Of a stretch of 64,000 nucleotides of DNA, positions 18,000-27,752 are shown piece by piece. This DNA comes from Sphingomonas sp. Leaf357 (GTDB taxonomy: Bacteria; Pseudomonadota; Alphaproteobacteria; Sphingomonadales; Sphingomonadaceae): positions 738,001 to 802,000 of the forward strand of contig NZ_LMPM01000001.1 of assembly GCF_001423845.1 (NCBI RefSeq), in the 5' to 3' direction. The notes under the pieces were generated by a model. That model was given only the letters and a program-made list of their open reading frames with translations, was not told where the DNA came from and did no database searches. Positions within the stretch are counted from its first letter, which is position 1; every line of letters starts with the position of its first letter. The position numbers and the translations under genes are program-made.

Positions 18000-20306
18000 A
18001 TGACCAAGCAGAAGTCCGACGCGCCCGACATCACGCCGTTCAAGGGCCCGGCCGGTGGCTGGGGATCGGTGCGATCCCTGGCGGAAATCTTTCCGCGCGA
18101 ACGCGTGCCGCCGGAAACGATGCGCGAGATGGTGCGCCAGAACAAGCCCGACGGCTTCCAGTGCGTCAGCTGCGCGTGGCCCAAGCCGAAGCATGCCCAT
18201 CCGGTGGAATTCTGCGAAGAGGGTGCGAAGGCGACCGCGTGGGAGCTGACCACGTATCGCACCACCCCCGAATTCTTCGCGCAGCATACGCTGACCGAGT
18301 TGCGCACCTGGAAGGATTACGATCTCGAGCAGAATGGCCGCCTGACGCATCCGCTGCGCTACGATGCGGCGACCGACAAATATGTCGCCTGTTCGTGGGA
18401 GGAGGCGTTCGACGAGATCGGCGCGACGGTGCGGCCGATGGTGCCGAAATCGGTGGTCTTCTATTCCTCCGGCCGCACCAGCCTGGAGGCGTCGTACATG
18501 TACGGCCTGATGGCACGGATGTACGGCAACCAGAACCTGCCCGACAGTTCGAACATGTGCCACGAATCCACCTCGGTCGGCCTCAAGGCGGCGATCGGCG
18601 TGCCGGTCGGCACGACCCGGCTCGAGGATTTCGAGCATTGCGACATGATCCTGTTCTTCGGCCAGAATGTCGGATCGAACGCGCCGCGCATGCTGCACGA
18701 TCTGCGCAGCGCGCGGAAACGCGGCGTGGAAATCGCGACGTTCAATCCGCTCAAGGAACGCGGGCTGGAACGCTTCACCGATCCGCAGAACCCGTTCGAG
18801 ATGGCGACGCTCAAGGAGACCAACATCTCCACGCAATATCATCAGGTGAAGGCCGGCGGGGACATCGCGGCGATGATGGGCATCGCGAAATTCCTGGTCG
18901 AATGGCACGACGCAGCGATCGCCGGCGGCGAGCCGGCCGTGCTCGATACCGCGTTCATCGAAGCGCATACCAACGGCTTCGAGCCGTTCGTGGCCAAGGT
19001 GCGCGAGACGGCGTGGGACGATATCGAACGTGAGAGCGGCCTGCCCAAGGCCGAACTGGAAGAGACGGCCCGGCTCTATGCCAAGGCCAAGGCGGTGCTG
19101 GCGATCTACGGCATGGGCCTGACGCAGCATGTCAAAGGCGTCGAGAACGTCCGCATGGTCGTCAACCTGCTGCTGCTGCGCGGCAATATCGGCAAGCCCG
19201 GCGCGGGGCCGACGCCGGTGCGCGGCCATTCCAACGTTCAGGGCCAGCGCACCGTCGGCATCACCGAGAAGACCGAACTGGTCCCGGTCGAGCGGCTGGA
19301 GGCGCAATACGGCTTCACCGCGCCACGCGATAAGGGGCTGGACACGGTCGAGGCCTGTCGCGGCGTGATCGACGGATCGGTCAGGGCGTTCATCGCGCTC
19401 GGCGGAAATTTCCTGCGTGCGGTGCCGGAGACCGGGCCGATGGAGGCGGCGTGGCCGAACCTAGATCTGTCGGTGCAGATCGCGACCAAGCTGAATCGCA
19501 ATCATCTGTTTCCGGGCCGGGTGACATACCTGCTGCCGTGCCTCGGGCGGATCGAGACCGATGTGCAGGCGAGCGGCCCGCAGATCGTGACGGTCGAGGA
19601 TTCGAGCAGCTGCATCCACGCCTCGCGCGGCAAGGCGACCCCGGCGAGCGAACATCTGCTGTCCGAACCCGCCATCGTCGCGGCGATCGCCAAGCGCATC
19701 CTGCCGCACAATCCGAAGGTCGATTGGGACGCGTGGGTCGCCGACTATGCCACGATCCGCGACGCGATCGAGGAGACCTATCCGCAGGTCTTCCCGGATT
19801 TTAACAATACGCTGTTCGAACCCGGCGGCCATTGGAAGGGCAACAAGGCGAGCGAGCGCATCTGGTTGACGGAAAGCGGCAAGGCGGAATTCCTGACCCC
19901 GACCGGCCTGTCGGCGACCGGATTCGCCGAAGCCGAGGGGCGTTTTCGGTTGATGACGTTGCGCTCGAACGACCAGTTCAACACGACGATCTACGGCTAT
20001 CACGATCGCTTTCGCGGCGTGAAGGGCACGCGCGACGTGCTGTTCATGCATGCGGCGGACATGGCCGCCGCGGGCCTGAAGGAGAACCAGATCGTCGCGC
20101 TGGAAAGCGATGCCGACGACGGCATCGTGCGACGCCGCGAGGGGCTGATCGTCACACCCTACGACATTCCGCGCGGCTGTCTGGGGGCCTATTACCCCGA
20201 GTGCAACGTGTTGATGCCGGTGGAGCATCATGCCGAAGAGAGCCATGTCCCGGCGGCGAAATCGGTGCCGGTGCGGATCGTCGCGAGATCATCCGTCGGT
20301 CGTTGA
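18000..20306 (+). CDS. FdhF/YdeP family molybdopterin oxidoreductase
   Basis: This 768-residue protein resembles formate dehydrogenase alpha subunits and E. coli YdeP. The N-terminal CVSCAWPKPKH has a Cys pair of the YdeP type. The Mo-site region reads DSSNMCHESTSVGLKAAIG with Cys where FdhF has selenocysteine, and LFFGQNVGSNAPRMLHDLR and RGHSNVQGQRTVGITEK follow. A C-terminal molydopterin dinucleotide-binding domain is complete (LRSNDQFNTTIYGYHDRFRG). I use the ATG at 18000 with GGCAGGAA upstream. The substrate of the YdeP group is not settled. There is no Tat signal, so it is cytoplasmic. The fdhD and mobA neighbours supply its cofactor. Confidence 0.9.
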   Translation: MTKQKSDAPDITPFKGPAGGWGSVRSLAEIFPRERVPPETMREMVRQNKPDGFQCVSCAWPKPKHAHPVEFCEEGAKATAWELTTYRTTPEFFAQHTLTELRTWKDYDLEQNGRLTHPLRYDAATDKYVACSWEEAFDEIGATVRPMVPKSVVFYSSGRTSLEASYMYGLMARMYGNQNLPDSSNMCHESTSVGLKAAIGVPVGTTRLEDFEHCDMILFFGQNVGSNAPRMLHDLRSARKRGVEIATFNPLKERGLERFTDPQNPFEMATLKETNISTQYHQVKAGGDIAAMMGIAKFLVEWHDAAIAGGEPAVLDTAFIEAHTNGFEPFVAKVRETAWDDIERESGLPKAELEETARLYAKAKAVLAIYGMGLTQHVKGVENVRMVVNLLLLRGNIGKPGAGPTPVRGHSNVQGQRTVGITEKTELVPVERLEAQYGFTAPRDKGLDTVEACRGVIDGSVRAFIALGGNFLRAVPETGPMEAAWPNLDLSVQIATKLNRNHLFPGRVTYLLPCLGRIETDVQASGPQIVTVEDSSSCIHASRGKATPASEHLLSEPAIVAAIAKRILPHNPKVDWDAWVADYATIRDAIEETYPQVFPDFNNTLFEPGGHWKGNKASERIWLTESGKAEFLTPTGLSATGFAEAEGRFRLMTLRSNDQFNTTIYGYHDRFRGVKGTRDVLFMHAADMAAAGLKENQIVALESDADDGIVRRREGLIVTPYDIPRGCLGAYYPECNVLMPVEHHAEESHVPAAKSVPVRIVARSSVGR

Positions 20307-20311
20307 GCCCA

Positions 20312-20343
20312 CCCGTCATCCTCGCCGTCGCGGGGATGACGGG
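20312..20343. terminator. Hairpin between convergent YdeP-like and aldehyde oxidoreductase genes
   Basis: CCCGTCATCC (20312-20321) pairs perfectly with GGATGACGGG (20334-20343) across a 12-base loop. There is no clear T-run, so it may be a REP-type hairpin rather than a classical terminator. It lies in the 42 bp between two convergent genes. Confidence 0.6.
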
Positions 20344-20348
20344 GCAGG

Positions 20349-22595
20349 TCACATTGCGGGCAGTTCCGGCAGCAACTTGTCCAGGGTGACGGGGAAGCCG
20401 CGGATGCGCACGCCGCACGCATTGTAGATCGCGTTCGCCACCGCCGCCGCGGCGCCGGAAATGCCCAGCTCGCCGATGCCCTTGGCGTGGATCGGATTGG
20501 CGTGGATGTCGCGCTCGTCGAGGAAATGGACGTCGAGCTGCGGCACGTCGGCATTCACCGGCACGTGATATTCGGCGAGATCGCGATTGACCATCTTGCC
20601 GCTGCGCGTGTCGTGAATCAGATCCTCGGTCAGCGCGGTGCCGATGCCGAAGGTCATGCCGCCCAGACATTGCGAACGCGCGGTCTTGGCGTTGAGGATG
20701 CGCCCCGCCGCGAATACGCCGAGCATGCGTCGCACGCGCGTTTCGCCCGTTACCGCATTCACCGCGACCTCGGCGAAATGCGCGCCGTACGACGCCTGCG
20801 AGGTTTCCTTCTCCTGCTTGCCGGGCTTGATCGTTCCGGTCGCCGCCAGCCTGTCGCCGACGAGTTCGCCGATCGGGCGCGAGCGATTGTCGCCGATCGC
20901 ATGGCCGTCCTTCAGCGTCAGCGCGTCTTCCGCCACGCCCATCGCCTCCGCCAGTTTGCTGCGCAGCATTTCGCACGCGAGATAGACCGCCGAGCCGGAC
21001 GATCCGGCACCCCAGGAACCGCCCGACCCCGCCGCCGGCGGCGCGTTGGTATCGCCCAGCGCCATCGTGATCCGGTCGACCGGAATGCCGAGAATCTCCG
21101 ACGCGATCTGCGCCAGGATCGTATAGCTGCCCGTGCCGATATCGGTCATCGCCGAGGACACCGTCGCGGAGCCGTCGGGATGGATCTCGACCTCGGCCGA
21201 GGATTCCATCAGCATGTTGCCGCGCACCGCCGAGGCGACGCCCATGCCGATCAGCCATTCGCCCTCGCGGCGGGTGCCGGCCTTGGCGCGCTGATCCCAG
21301 CCGAACTTCGCGGCGCCCTGATCGAGACAGCGCGCCAGTTGCCGCGACGAATAGGGTACCTGTTTCTCCGGATCCTGCGCCGGATCGTTCACCTTGCGCA
21401 GCGCGATCGGATCCATGTCGAGCGTTTCCGCCAACTCGTCCATCGCGCATTCGAGGCCCAGCATGCCGACGGCCTCGCCCGGCGCGCGCATCGACCCCGA
21501 CAAAACGAGGTTCAGCGGCACGTTGTCGTGCGTGATCAGCCGGTTCTCGCCGCCGTACAGCATGTGCGTGCCGATCCCGACCGGTTCGAAATAGCCTTCG
21601 CCGGGCTGGTTGGAGCACAGGCTTTCATGGCCGATCGCCGTCAGCTTGCCGTCCCTCCCCGCGGCGAGACGAACGCGCTGCTCGGTGTTCGACCGGCGCA
21701 CGGTCGCCTCGAACACCTGCTGCCGCGCCATCACCGCCTTGACTGGGCGGCCGATCTTGCGCGCGGCGATCGCGGCGGCGACGCTTTCCGGGGCGATGCC
21801 GAGCTTCGATCCGAACCCGCCGCCGATATAGCGCGCGACGATCCGTACCTGCTTGGCGGACAGACCCAGCGCATCGGCCAGCTGCGACGCGTCGGAGGTC
21901 GGCATCTGATACGCGCCGTAAAGCGTCAGCGAGCCATCCTCCTCCCAGACCGCGGTGGAGGCATGCGGCTCCATCGCGGCGGAATTCTGGCTCGGCGTCG
22001 TATAGGTGACGTCGATCGTCACCGGCGCGTCGGCCATCGCCTGATCGACATCGCCATGCTTGGAATGCGGTTCGGTCGCGCCGGGCGGCGGCTTGACCGC
22101 CTCGTCGCGATGGCCGTCGAAATTGTACGCTCCCTTGCTCGCCTCATAGCCGATCGGCAGCCTCTGCGCCGCGTCGCGCGCGACCTCGAAGCTTTCGGCG
22201 AGCACGATCGCGACGATCTGTCCGACCGAGGTGATCTCCTTTACCCCCTGAGTCGGTGCGGACGTTTCGCCGCCTTGCGCCGCGACGCGGATGAAGCTGT
22301 CGAAATCGGTCACGACGTCGATCACGCCGGGAATGGCGCGGATCGCATCGGCGTCGATCTTCACGACCTTGCCCGCGCCGATCGTCGCCCCGACCAGAAC
22401 GCCGTATGCGAGATCGTCGAAGCGATATTCCGCCGCGTAGGTCGCGGCGCCGGAGACTTTCTTCGGCCCGTCCACGCGGTCCAGCGGTCGGCTGATCACC
22501 CCCTGCACACCGGTATCGAGCAGGCTGTGCGGATGTGGCAGATCCATCGTCAGGCTGTTGGTCTTGTCGTCCGAACCGAAACCGAACATGCTCAT
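20349..22595 (-). CDS. Molybdenum-binding subunit of a PaoABC-like aldehyde oxidoreductase
   Basis: This 748-residue xanthine-oxidase-family large subunit binds the Mo cofactor and the substrate. Start [20 protein letters not shown] overlaps the stop of the FAD subunit (ATGA). The Mo-binding stretches [32 protein letters not shown] and [15 protein letters not shown] are visible, and the catalytic Glu lies in [15 protein letters not shown] near the C terminus. Subunit layout (small Fe-S, FAD with extra cysteines, large Mo) matches E. coli PaoABC (YagTSR), which oxidises aromatic aldehydes. Substrate here is inferred only. No PaoD/XdhC-type chaperone lies next to it. Confidence 0.9.
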   Translation of the reverse strand: MSMFGFGSDDKTNSLTMDLPHPHSLLDTGVQGVISRPLDRVDGPKKVSGAATYAAEYRFDDLAYGVLVGATIGAGKVVKIDADAIRAIPGVIDVVTDFDSFIRVAAQGGETSAPTQGVKEITSVGQIVAIVLAESFEVARDAAQRLPIGYEASKGAYNFDGHRDEAVKPPPGATEPHSKHGDVDQAMADAPVTIDVTYTTPSQNSAAMEPHASTAVWEEDGSLTLYGAYQMPTSDASQLADALGLSAKQVRIVARYIGGGFGSKLGIAPESVAAAIAARKIGRPVKAVMARQQVFEATVRRSNTEQRVRLAAGRDGKLTAIGHESLCSNQPGEGYFEPVGIGTHMLYGGENRLITHDNVPLNLVLSGSMRAPGEAVGMLGLECAMDELAETLDMDPIALRKVNDPAQDPEKQVPYSSRQLARCLDQGAAKFGWDQRAKAGTRREGEWLIGMGVASAVRGNMLMESSAEVEIHPDGSATVSSAMTDIGTGSYTILAQIASEILGIPVDRITMALGDTNAPPAAGSGGSWGAGSSGSAVYLACEMLRSKLAEAMGVAEDALTLKDGHAIGDNRSRPIGELVGDRLAATGTIKPGKQEKETSQASYGAHFAEVAVNAVTGETRVRRMLGVFAAGRILNAKTARSQCLGGMTFGIGTALTEDLIHDTRSGKMVNRDLAEYHVPVNADVPQLDVHFLDERDIHANPIHAKGIGELGISGAAAAVANAIYNACGVRIRGFPVTLDKLLPELPAM

Positions 22596-23560
22596 GCCTC
22601 CGTCAGTTCGCGCAGGGTCGCGATCAATGTGCGCCGCGCGAGCGGGATCTTGAAATCGTTGCTGCCGAAGCCGCGCGCGTCCGCCACCAGCGCATCCGCT
22701 GCCGCCGCGAACGTCGCGGTGTCGGGTGTCTTGCCGATCAGCGCCGCCTCGACGCTCGCGTCGCGCCACGGCATCGGGCCGAGCCCGCCGAACGCCAGCG
22801 AGACGGCGGCGATCTTGCCGTCCTCGATTTTCAGCACGCCCGCCACCGAGACGAGCGCGAAGGCGTAGGACGCCCGGTCGCGCACCTTGCGATAGGCGTG
22901 CCGGCCCTCGGGCGGCGCGGGCAGTTCGACATGCGTGATCAGTTCGCCCGGCTCCAGCACCGTTTCGATCTGCGGCGTGTCGCCGGGCAGGCGATAGAAA
23001 TCGTGGATCGAGATCCGTCGCCGATCGCCATCCGGCTTGAGCGTCACGATCGTGGCGTCGAGCACGCGCATCGCCACCGCCATGTCGCTCGGGTGGGTCG
23101 CGATGCACTGTTCGCTCGTGCCGAGCACCGCCAGGATCCGGTTGACCCCGTCGATCGCGTCGCATCCGCTGCCCGGGACGCGCTTGTTGCAGTGCGCGGC
23201 GATGTCGTAGAAATAATAGCATCGCGTCCGCTGCAACAGATTGCCGCCGGTGGACGCCTTGTTGCGCAACTGCCCCGAGGCACCGGCCAGCAAGGCGCGG
23301 CTCAGCACTTCGTATTTGTCGATCACCCTCGGATCGGCGGCGAGATCGCTGTTCGGCACCAGCGCGCCGATCGTCAGACCGCCGTCCTCGCGCTCCTCGA
23401 TCTTCGCCAGGTCCAGCCGGCTGATATCGACCAACCGGTCCGGGGTCTCGACCTGAAGCTTCATCAGATCCAGCAAGTTCGTCCCGCCGGCTATGAACCG
23501 TCCGCCGGCCGCGACCGCCATTTCCGGCGTGTCGGCCTTGGAATATTCGAACGGCCTCAT
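22592..23560 (-). CDS. FAD-binding subunit of a PaoABC-like aldehyde oxidoreductase
   Basis: This 322-residue protein starts [20 protein letters not shown]. The FAD-binding motif [13 protein letters not shown] is present. Cysteines in [20 protein letters not shown] and [11 protein letters not shown] match the extra [4Fe-4S] loop that distinguishes PaoB from most xanthine dehydrogenase FAD subunits. It passes electrons between the Mo/Fe-S subunits and an acceptor. It overlaps both neighbours by four bases, so the three genes form a tight operon in the order Fe-S, FAD, Mo. Confidence 0.9.
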   Translation of the reverse strand: MRPFEYSKADTPEMAVAAGGRFIAGGTNLLDLMKLQVETPDRLVDISRLDLAKIEEREDGGLTIGALVPNSDLAADPRVIDKYEVLSRALLAGASGQLRNKASTGGNLLQRTRCYYFYDIAAHCNKRVPGSGCDAIDGVNRILAVLGTSEQCIATHPSDMAVAMRVLDATIVTLKPDGDRRRISIHDFYRLPGDTPQIETVLEPGELITHVELPAPPEGRHAYRKVRDRASYAFALVSVAGVLKIEDGKIAAVSLAFGGLGPMPWRDASVEAALIGKTPDTATFAAAADALVADARGFGSNDFKIPLARRTLIATLRELTEA

Positions 23561-24108
23561 GCGACCAACTCCTTGCGCATCGCATCGTCCTTGGCGTCGG
23601 CGCTCCGACCCTCCGGTTCGTCGCCCGCCACCTCGCGGATCGCATCGACGATGTTGGGATAGGCCGAACAGCGGCACAGATTGCCGCTCATCCGCTCGGA
23701 AATCTCCCCGTCATCGAATTTGGGGGCGGCCAGATCGGCGGAGACATGGCTCGGCCAGCCCTTCTTGACCTCGTCGAGCATGCCGACCGCCGAGCAGATC
23801 TGGCCCGGCGTGCAATAGCCGCACTGATACCCGTCGTGTCGCACGAACGCCTGCTGCATCGGATGGAGATCGCCGACCTGGCCGAGCCCTTCGATCGTCA
23901 CGATCTCGTCGTCCTGATGCATCACCGCCAACGTCAGGCAGGAATTGATCCGCCGCCCGTTCACCAGCACCGTGCAGGCCCCACACTGGCCGTGATCGCA
24001 GCCTTTCTTGGAACCGGTCAGCCCGAGATGTTCGCGGAGCAGGTCCAGCACCGAAGTGCGGATATCGACGTCCGCCTCATGGACCTGTCCGTTGATCGTG
24101 AAATGCAT
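23557..24108 (-). CDS. [2Fe-2S] subunit of a PaoABC-like aldehyde oxidoreductase
   Basis: This 183-residue iron-sulfur protein has the plant-ferredoxin-type cluster in [22 protein letters not shown] and the second cluster in [11 protein letters not shown] and [19 protein letters not shown] take the ATG at 24108 ([20 protein letters not shown]). The frame stays open for 42 codons upstream but that part has no twin-arginine motif. E. coli PaoA carries a Tat leader that exports the whole complex, so this enzyme is probably cytoplasmic, or the leader has been lost. It is the first gene of the operon. Confidence 0.9.
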   Translation of the reverse strand: MHFTINGQVHEADVDIRTSVLDLLREHLGLTGSKKGCDHGQCGACTVLVNGRRINSCLTLAVMHQDDEIVTIEGLGQVGDLHPMQQAFVRHDGYQCGYCTPGQICSAVGMLDEVKKGWPSHVSADLAAPKFDDGEISERMSGNLCRCSAYPNIVDAIREVAGDEPEGRSADAKDDAMRKELVA

Positions 24109-24371
24109 GTCGGGCGTCCCTTCGATCGGCCCCAAATTGGCCGGTGTCAGGGCGGAAGCGAATGAACTGAGGTGAGGTTCCGATGCGAATCCAGTGGCTT
24201 CACTAATCCAGATCAACCCGCGCGAGATTCGCACTGAGCGATATCAAGTCTCGGAACGATGCCGGTTCCCTCCGGTTGGGCAACGGATATCATGTTACGA
24301 TTCCGACGGCCTGAGCCCGATCGGCTTGCCCGAGCATTCAGCACCTGACCGTTTCACCGAAGGACTTCCCA
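24109..24371. promoter_or_regulatory. Divergent control region, aldehyde oxidoreductase / catalase
   Basis: These 263 bp separate two divergent transcripts. The right half contains GGAAC (24253-24257), then 16 bases, then GGTT (24274-24277), close to the sigma-EcfG pattern GGAAC-N16/17-CGTT known from alphaproteobacteria. It is about 95 bp before the catalase ATG. No other gene is seen. Confidence 0.45.
24253..24277 (+). promoter_or_regulatory. Candidate sigma-EcfG (general stress) promoter of katE
   Basis: The -35-like GGAAC at 24253 is followed, after 16 bases, by GGTT at 24274. The known consensus is GGAAC-N16/17-CGTT, so one base differs. A stress-sigma promoter fits a monofunctional HPII-type catalase. 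Confidence 0.4.
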
Positions 24372-26441
24372 ATGGCCGACACCCCACGCAACCCCGGCAA
24401 CGGCGGCGAGACGCACCAGCAGGCTGGCGGCGATGTCGCCGTCCTCACGACCAATCACGGCGTACCGATCAGCGACAATCAGAACAGCCTGAAAAGCGGC
24501 GCGCGGGGGCCGACCCTGCTCGAGGATTTCGTGCTGCGGGAGAAGATCTTCCACTTCGATCACGAGCGGATCCCCGAGCGCATCGTCCACGCCCGTGGCT
24601 CGGGCGCGCATGGCTATTTCGAGGCGACCGACGATATCTCCGATTTGTCCAAGGCCGCCGTGTTCACCAAAGGCGAGAAGACCGAAGTGTTCGTGCGCTT
24701 TTCGACCGTCGCGGGTGGGGCCGGCTCGGTCGATACGCCACGCGACGTGCGCGGCTTCGCGGTGAAATTCTATTCGCGCGAGGGCAATTGGGATCTGGTC
24801 GGCAACAATATCCCGGTATTCTTCATCCAGGATGCGATCAAGTTCCCCGATCTCGTCCATGCGGTGAAGATGGAGGCCAATAGCGGCTACCCCCAGGCGG
24901 GCAGTGCGCACGACACGTTCTGGGACTGGGCGTCGCTGATGCCGGAAAGCACGCACATGCTGATGTGGGCGATGTCCGATCGCACGCTGCCGCGCAGCCT
25001 GCGCATGATGGAGGGCTTCGGCGTCCACACGTTCCAGCTGGTCAATGCCGACGACAAGGTCAGCTTCGTGAAGTTCCATTGGAAGCCGAAGCTCGGCCTC
25101 CAGTCGACGATCTGGGACGAGGCTTTGAAGCTGCAGGCGGCCGATAACGATTATCACCGCCGCGACCTGTTCGAGGCGATCGATACCGGTGCCTTCCCCG
25201 AATGGGAGCTGGGCATTCAGGTGTTCGATCAGGATTTCGCCGATGCGCAGCCCTATGACGTACTCGATGCGACCAAGCTGATCCCGGAGGACGACGTTCC
25301 TGTGCGGATCATCGGCCGGATGGTGCTCGACCGTAATGTCGACAATTTCTTCGCCGAGACCGAGCAGGTCGCCTTCCTGCCGACCAACGTGCCGCCGGGG
25401 ATCGGTTTCTCGAACGATCCGCTGCTGCAGGGGCGGTTGTTCAGCTATCTCGATACGCAGAAGTCGCGATTGGGCACGACCAACTTCCACCAGATCCCGG
25501 TCAACGCGCCGCGCTGCCCGTTCGGCAATTTCCAGCGCGACGGGATGATGCAGACGATGGTGCCGAAGGGGCGCGCGAACTACGAGCCGAACAGTCTGGC
25601 CGAGCATGGCGAGGAAGCCGGACCGCGCGAGACTCCGAAGGGCTTCGCGACCGTCAATGCGGCGACCGGCCCGGACGAGACCGGCGACAAGCTGCGCGTC
25701 CGCGCCGACACGTTCGCCGATCATTTCAGCCAGGCACGTCTGTTCTACCGGTCGCAGACCGAGAACGAGCAGGCCCATATCGCGTCGTCGTTCGTGTTCG
25801 AACTGTCCAAGGTCGGGCTGCTCGATCAGGTGCCGCCGCGCATGGTGGCCAATCTGCGCAACGTGGACGAGGATCTCGCCCAGCGCGTCGCGGACGGCCT
25901 GGGCATCGATCTGCCGGCCAAGGCGAAAGCGGCGAAGGAGCCGGTCGACATGGCCCCGTCCGATGCGCTGTCGATCCACAAGAACATGAAGGAGACGCTG
26001 GAGGGGCGCGCGGTCGGCATCCTGATCGCGGACGGCAGCGACGCCGACGCGCTCAAGGCGGTGGTCGATGCGGTGACGAAGGCCAAGGGCAAGGCGGTGA
26101 TCGTCGCGCCCAAGGTCGGCGGCGCGAAGCTGTCCGACGGCAACGTCCAGAAGGCCGATGGCCAGCTTGCCGGCAGCCCGTCGCAGATCTTCGATGCGGT
26201 GGCGATCATCCTGTCCGACGAAGGCTGTGCCACGCTGCTGAAGGAAGGTGCCGCCGTGCAATGGGCAATGGACGCGTTCGGCCATCTGAAGGCGATCGGC
26301 GCGAGCGATGCGACCAAGCCGCTGCTCGATAAGGCCGGGGTGGAGCCGGACGATGGCGTGACCGATCTCGGCAAGGCGTTCATCGCCGCCGCCGCGAAGC
26401 GTTTCTATGATCGCGAGCCCGGCGTGAGGACGCTGGCATGA
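24372..26441 (+). CDS. katE: Catalase HPII-type (large-subunit, clade 2)
   Basis: This 689-residue haem catalase disproportionates hydrogen peroxide in the cytoplasm. The catalytic His is in [20 protein letters not shown] (His73). The distal Asn lies in [20 protein letters not shown], and the proximal Tyr region is [20 protein letters not shown]. After the core (to about 500), a C-terminal flavodoxin/GATase-like domain (about 545-689, [20 protein letters not shown]) marks the large-subunit clade. It is slightly shorter than E. coli KatE (753). It is followed without gap by a 161-aa gene whose ATG overlaps its TGA. Confidence 0.96.
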   Translation: MADTPRNPGNGGETHQQAGGDVAVLTTNHGVPISDNQNSLKSGARGPTLLEDFVLREKIFHFDHERIPERIVHARGSGAHGYFEATDDISDLSKAAVFTKGEKTEVFVRFSTVAGGAGSVDTPRDVRGFAVKFYSREGNWDLVGNNIPVFFIQDAIKFPDLVHAVKMEANSGYPQAGSAHDTFWDWASLMPESTHMLMWAMSDRTLPRSLRMMEGFGVHTFQLVNADDKVSFVKFHWKPKLGLQSTIWDEALKLQAADNDYHRRDLFEAIDTGAFPEWELGIQVFDQDFADAQPYDVLDATKLIPEDDVPVRIIGRMVLDRNVDNFFAETEQVAFLPTNVPPGIGFSNDPLLQGRLFSYLDTQKSRLGTTNFHQIPVNAPRCPFGNFQRDGMMQTMVPKGRANYEPNSLAEHGEEAGPRETPKGFATVNAATGPDETGDKLRVRADTFADHFSQARLFYRSQTENEQAHIASSFVFELSKVGLLDQVPPRMVANLRNVDEDLAQRVADGLGIDLPAKAKAAKEPVDMAPSDALSIHKNMKETLEGRAVGILIADGSDADALKAVVDAVTKAKGKAVIVAPKVGGAKLSDGNVQKADGQLAGSPSQIFDAVAIILSDEGCATLLKEGAAVQWAMDAFGHLKAIGASDATKPLLDKAGVEPDDGVTDLGKAFIAAAAKRFYDREPGVRTLA

Positions 26442-26923
26442 CCGGGCGTTCGCGCGCCGTGGCGCTCGATCCGTTTTCCTATTGGGACCGGATGTTCGCC
26501 AGCTGGCGGATGATGGCGGCGACCGGCGACCGCGTGGTGCAGACCGCGCAGGCGTCTGGCGCGGTCATCGCCTCGCGCGGCGAGACGATGCGTGCTGCGG
26601 TGAGCGCGCCATGGTCGGGCGATTATGCCGAACTGTCGCGCATGGTGCCGGAAAAGGTCGCGGCGTTTTCCTCGTCCGGTCTGGTCATGATGCAGGCATG
26701 GGTCGATGCTCAGGCGGCGTGGTGGGATCAGGCGCAATCGCTGAGCGCGATGATGCTGCGCGGACGTCCGGCCACCCCGGTGGAGCTGATGGCGTTCGGG
26801 TCGACCGCTGCCGCCAGCGGGCTGAAGGCGATGGAGGCGGCGGCGCGGACGGGCCGAGATACGCTGGCACCGATCCACAAGGCGGCCACCGGCAATGCGC
26901 GGCGGCTCGGGCGCAAGGGCTGA
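26438..26923 (+). CDS. Small Ala/Met-rich phasin-like protein next to catalase
   Basis: This 161-residue protein has no clear named family. The ATG overlaps the katE stop (ATGA), so it should be translated with the catalase. It starts [20 protein letters not shown] and is helical throughout, with amphipathic stretches rich in Ala, Met and Trp (SSSGLVMMQAWVDAQAAWWD, LMAFGSTAAASGLKAMEAAA) and a basic tail RRLGRKG. Composition and predicted helices recall phasin or polyhydroxyalkanoate-granule proteins. This is a weak analogy, not an assignment. Loss of the gene would be expected to show whether it is a catalase partner or a passenger. Confidence 0.7.
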   Translation: MTGRSRAVALDPFSYWDRMFASWRMMAATGDRVVQTAQASGAVIASRGETMRAAVSAPWSGDYAELSRMVPEKVAAFSSSGLVMMQAWVDAQAAWWDQAQSLSAMMLRGRPATPVELMAFGSTAAASGLKAMEAAARTGRDTLAPIHKAATGNARRLGRKG

Positions 26924-26974
26924 GCGAGCATAAAGCAATCGGGGCGGTGCCGCTGGCATCGCCCCGAAATCGGT

Positions 26975-27496
26975 TCAGGCGGGTTCTGCTGCCGTTTCCG
27001 CGCGAGCGTTGATCTTCGATTTGGCCATCGCGGTCAGCTTGTCGTCGGTGGCATATTCCTCGTCGAGCGTTTCCTGCAGGATCGCGGCGATGTCGCTGCG
27101 ACCCAATTGCTCCGCCCAGGTGACGAGCGTGCCGTAGCGCGTGATCTCGTAATGCTCGACCGCCTGGGCCGACGCGATCAGCGCGGCATCGAGCACCGCC
27201 GGATCCGCGATATCGCCGGCAACCTCGTTGGCCTCCTTGATGATGCCGTCGATCGCCGGGCAGGTGACCGCCTTGGGCTTCTCGCCGAGCAGGTCGAACA
27301 CCTGTTCGAGCCGCCGGATCTGGCCTTCGGTTTCCTGCAGATGCGTCTGGAACCCGGCCCTCAACCCGCCATCGCTGGCCTTCTCGACCATCTTCGGCAA
27401 TGCCTTGGTGATCTGGTTCTCGGCATAATAGACGTCCTGCAGTTGATGCAGGAAGAGATCGTCGAACGTCGCGATATCCTTGGTGAACAAGCCCAT
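26975..27496 (-). CDS. DUF892 (YciE/YciF-type) ferritin-like protein
   Basis: This 173-residue four-helix protein starts MGLFTKDIATFDDLFLHQLQ and has the DUF892 pattern LQDVYYAENQITKALPKMVE, TEGQIRRLEQVFDLLG and EHYEITRYGTLVTWAEQLG. The Glu/His residues in these helices are the expected di-iron ligands of the ferritin-like fold. YciE/YciF homologues are stress-induced, and their reaction is not established. A good ribosome-binding site (CGAGGAGTG) precedes the ATG. It is single-gene and convergent to the catalase partner gene. Confidence 0.92.
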   Translation of the reverse strand: MGLFTKDIATFDDLFLHQLQDVYYAENQITKALPKMVEKASDGGLRAGFQTHLQETEGQIRRLEQVFDLLGEKPKAVTCPAIDGIIKEANEVAGDIADPAVLDAALIASAQAVEHYEITRYGTLVTWAEQLGRSDIAAILQETLDEEYATDDKLTAMAKSKINARAETAAEPA

Positions 27497-27752
27497 GTGA
27501 CACTCCTCGGTTGAAGGTGCGCTGGACGCGAAATTTAAGCGTATCCAGCGTAGCGCATCAACCGGCAGCGCAGCGGGGAAGTTGCCGAACCGCGCCGATT
27601 TAATGTGCTGATCTGCCTCAAGCTACGAGCCGATACTTTTGATCGTCCTCGGCGTCTAACCTTGCCGGGGCGAGAGCGTTATCGACTGCGCGCCGAACAT
27701 CGGGCATCGCGGGTCGGATCAGAGTCCCGAAGCGAAGAGGCAAATCCGCGCC

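Noticed and set aside
20349..23645. A 1098-residue frame covering two oxidoreductase subunits
   Set aside because: The Mo subunit starts at 22595 (MSMFGFG). The rest is the FAD subunit gene in the wrong frame, and the true FAD frame overlaps by ATGA.
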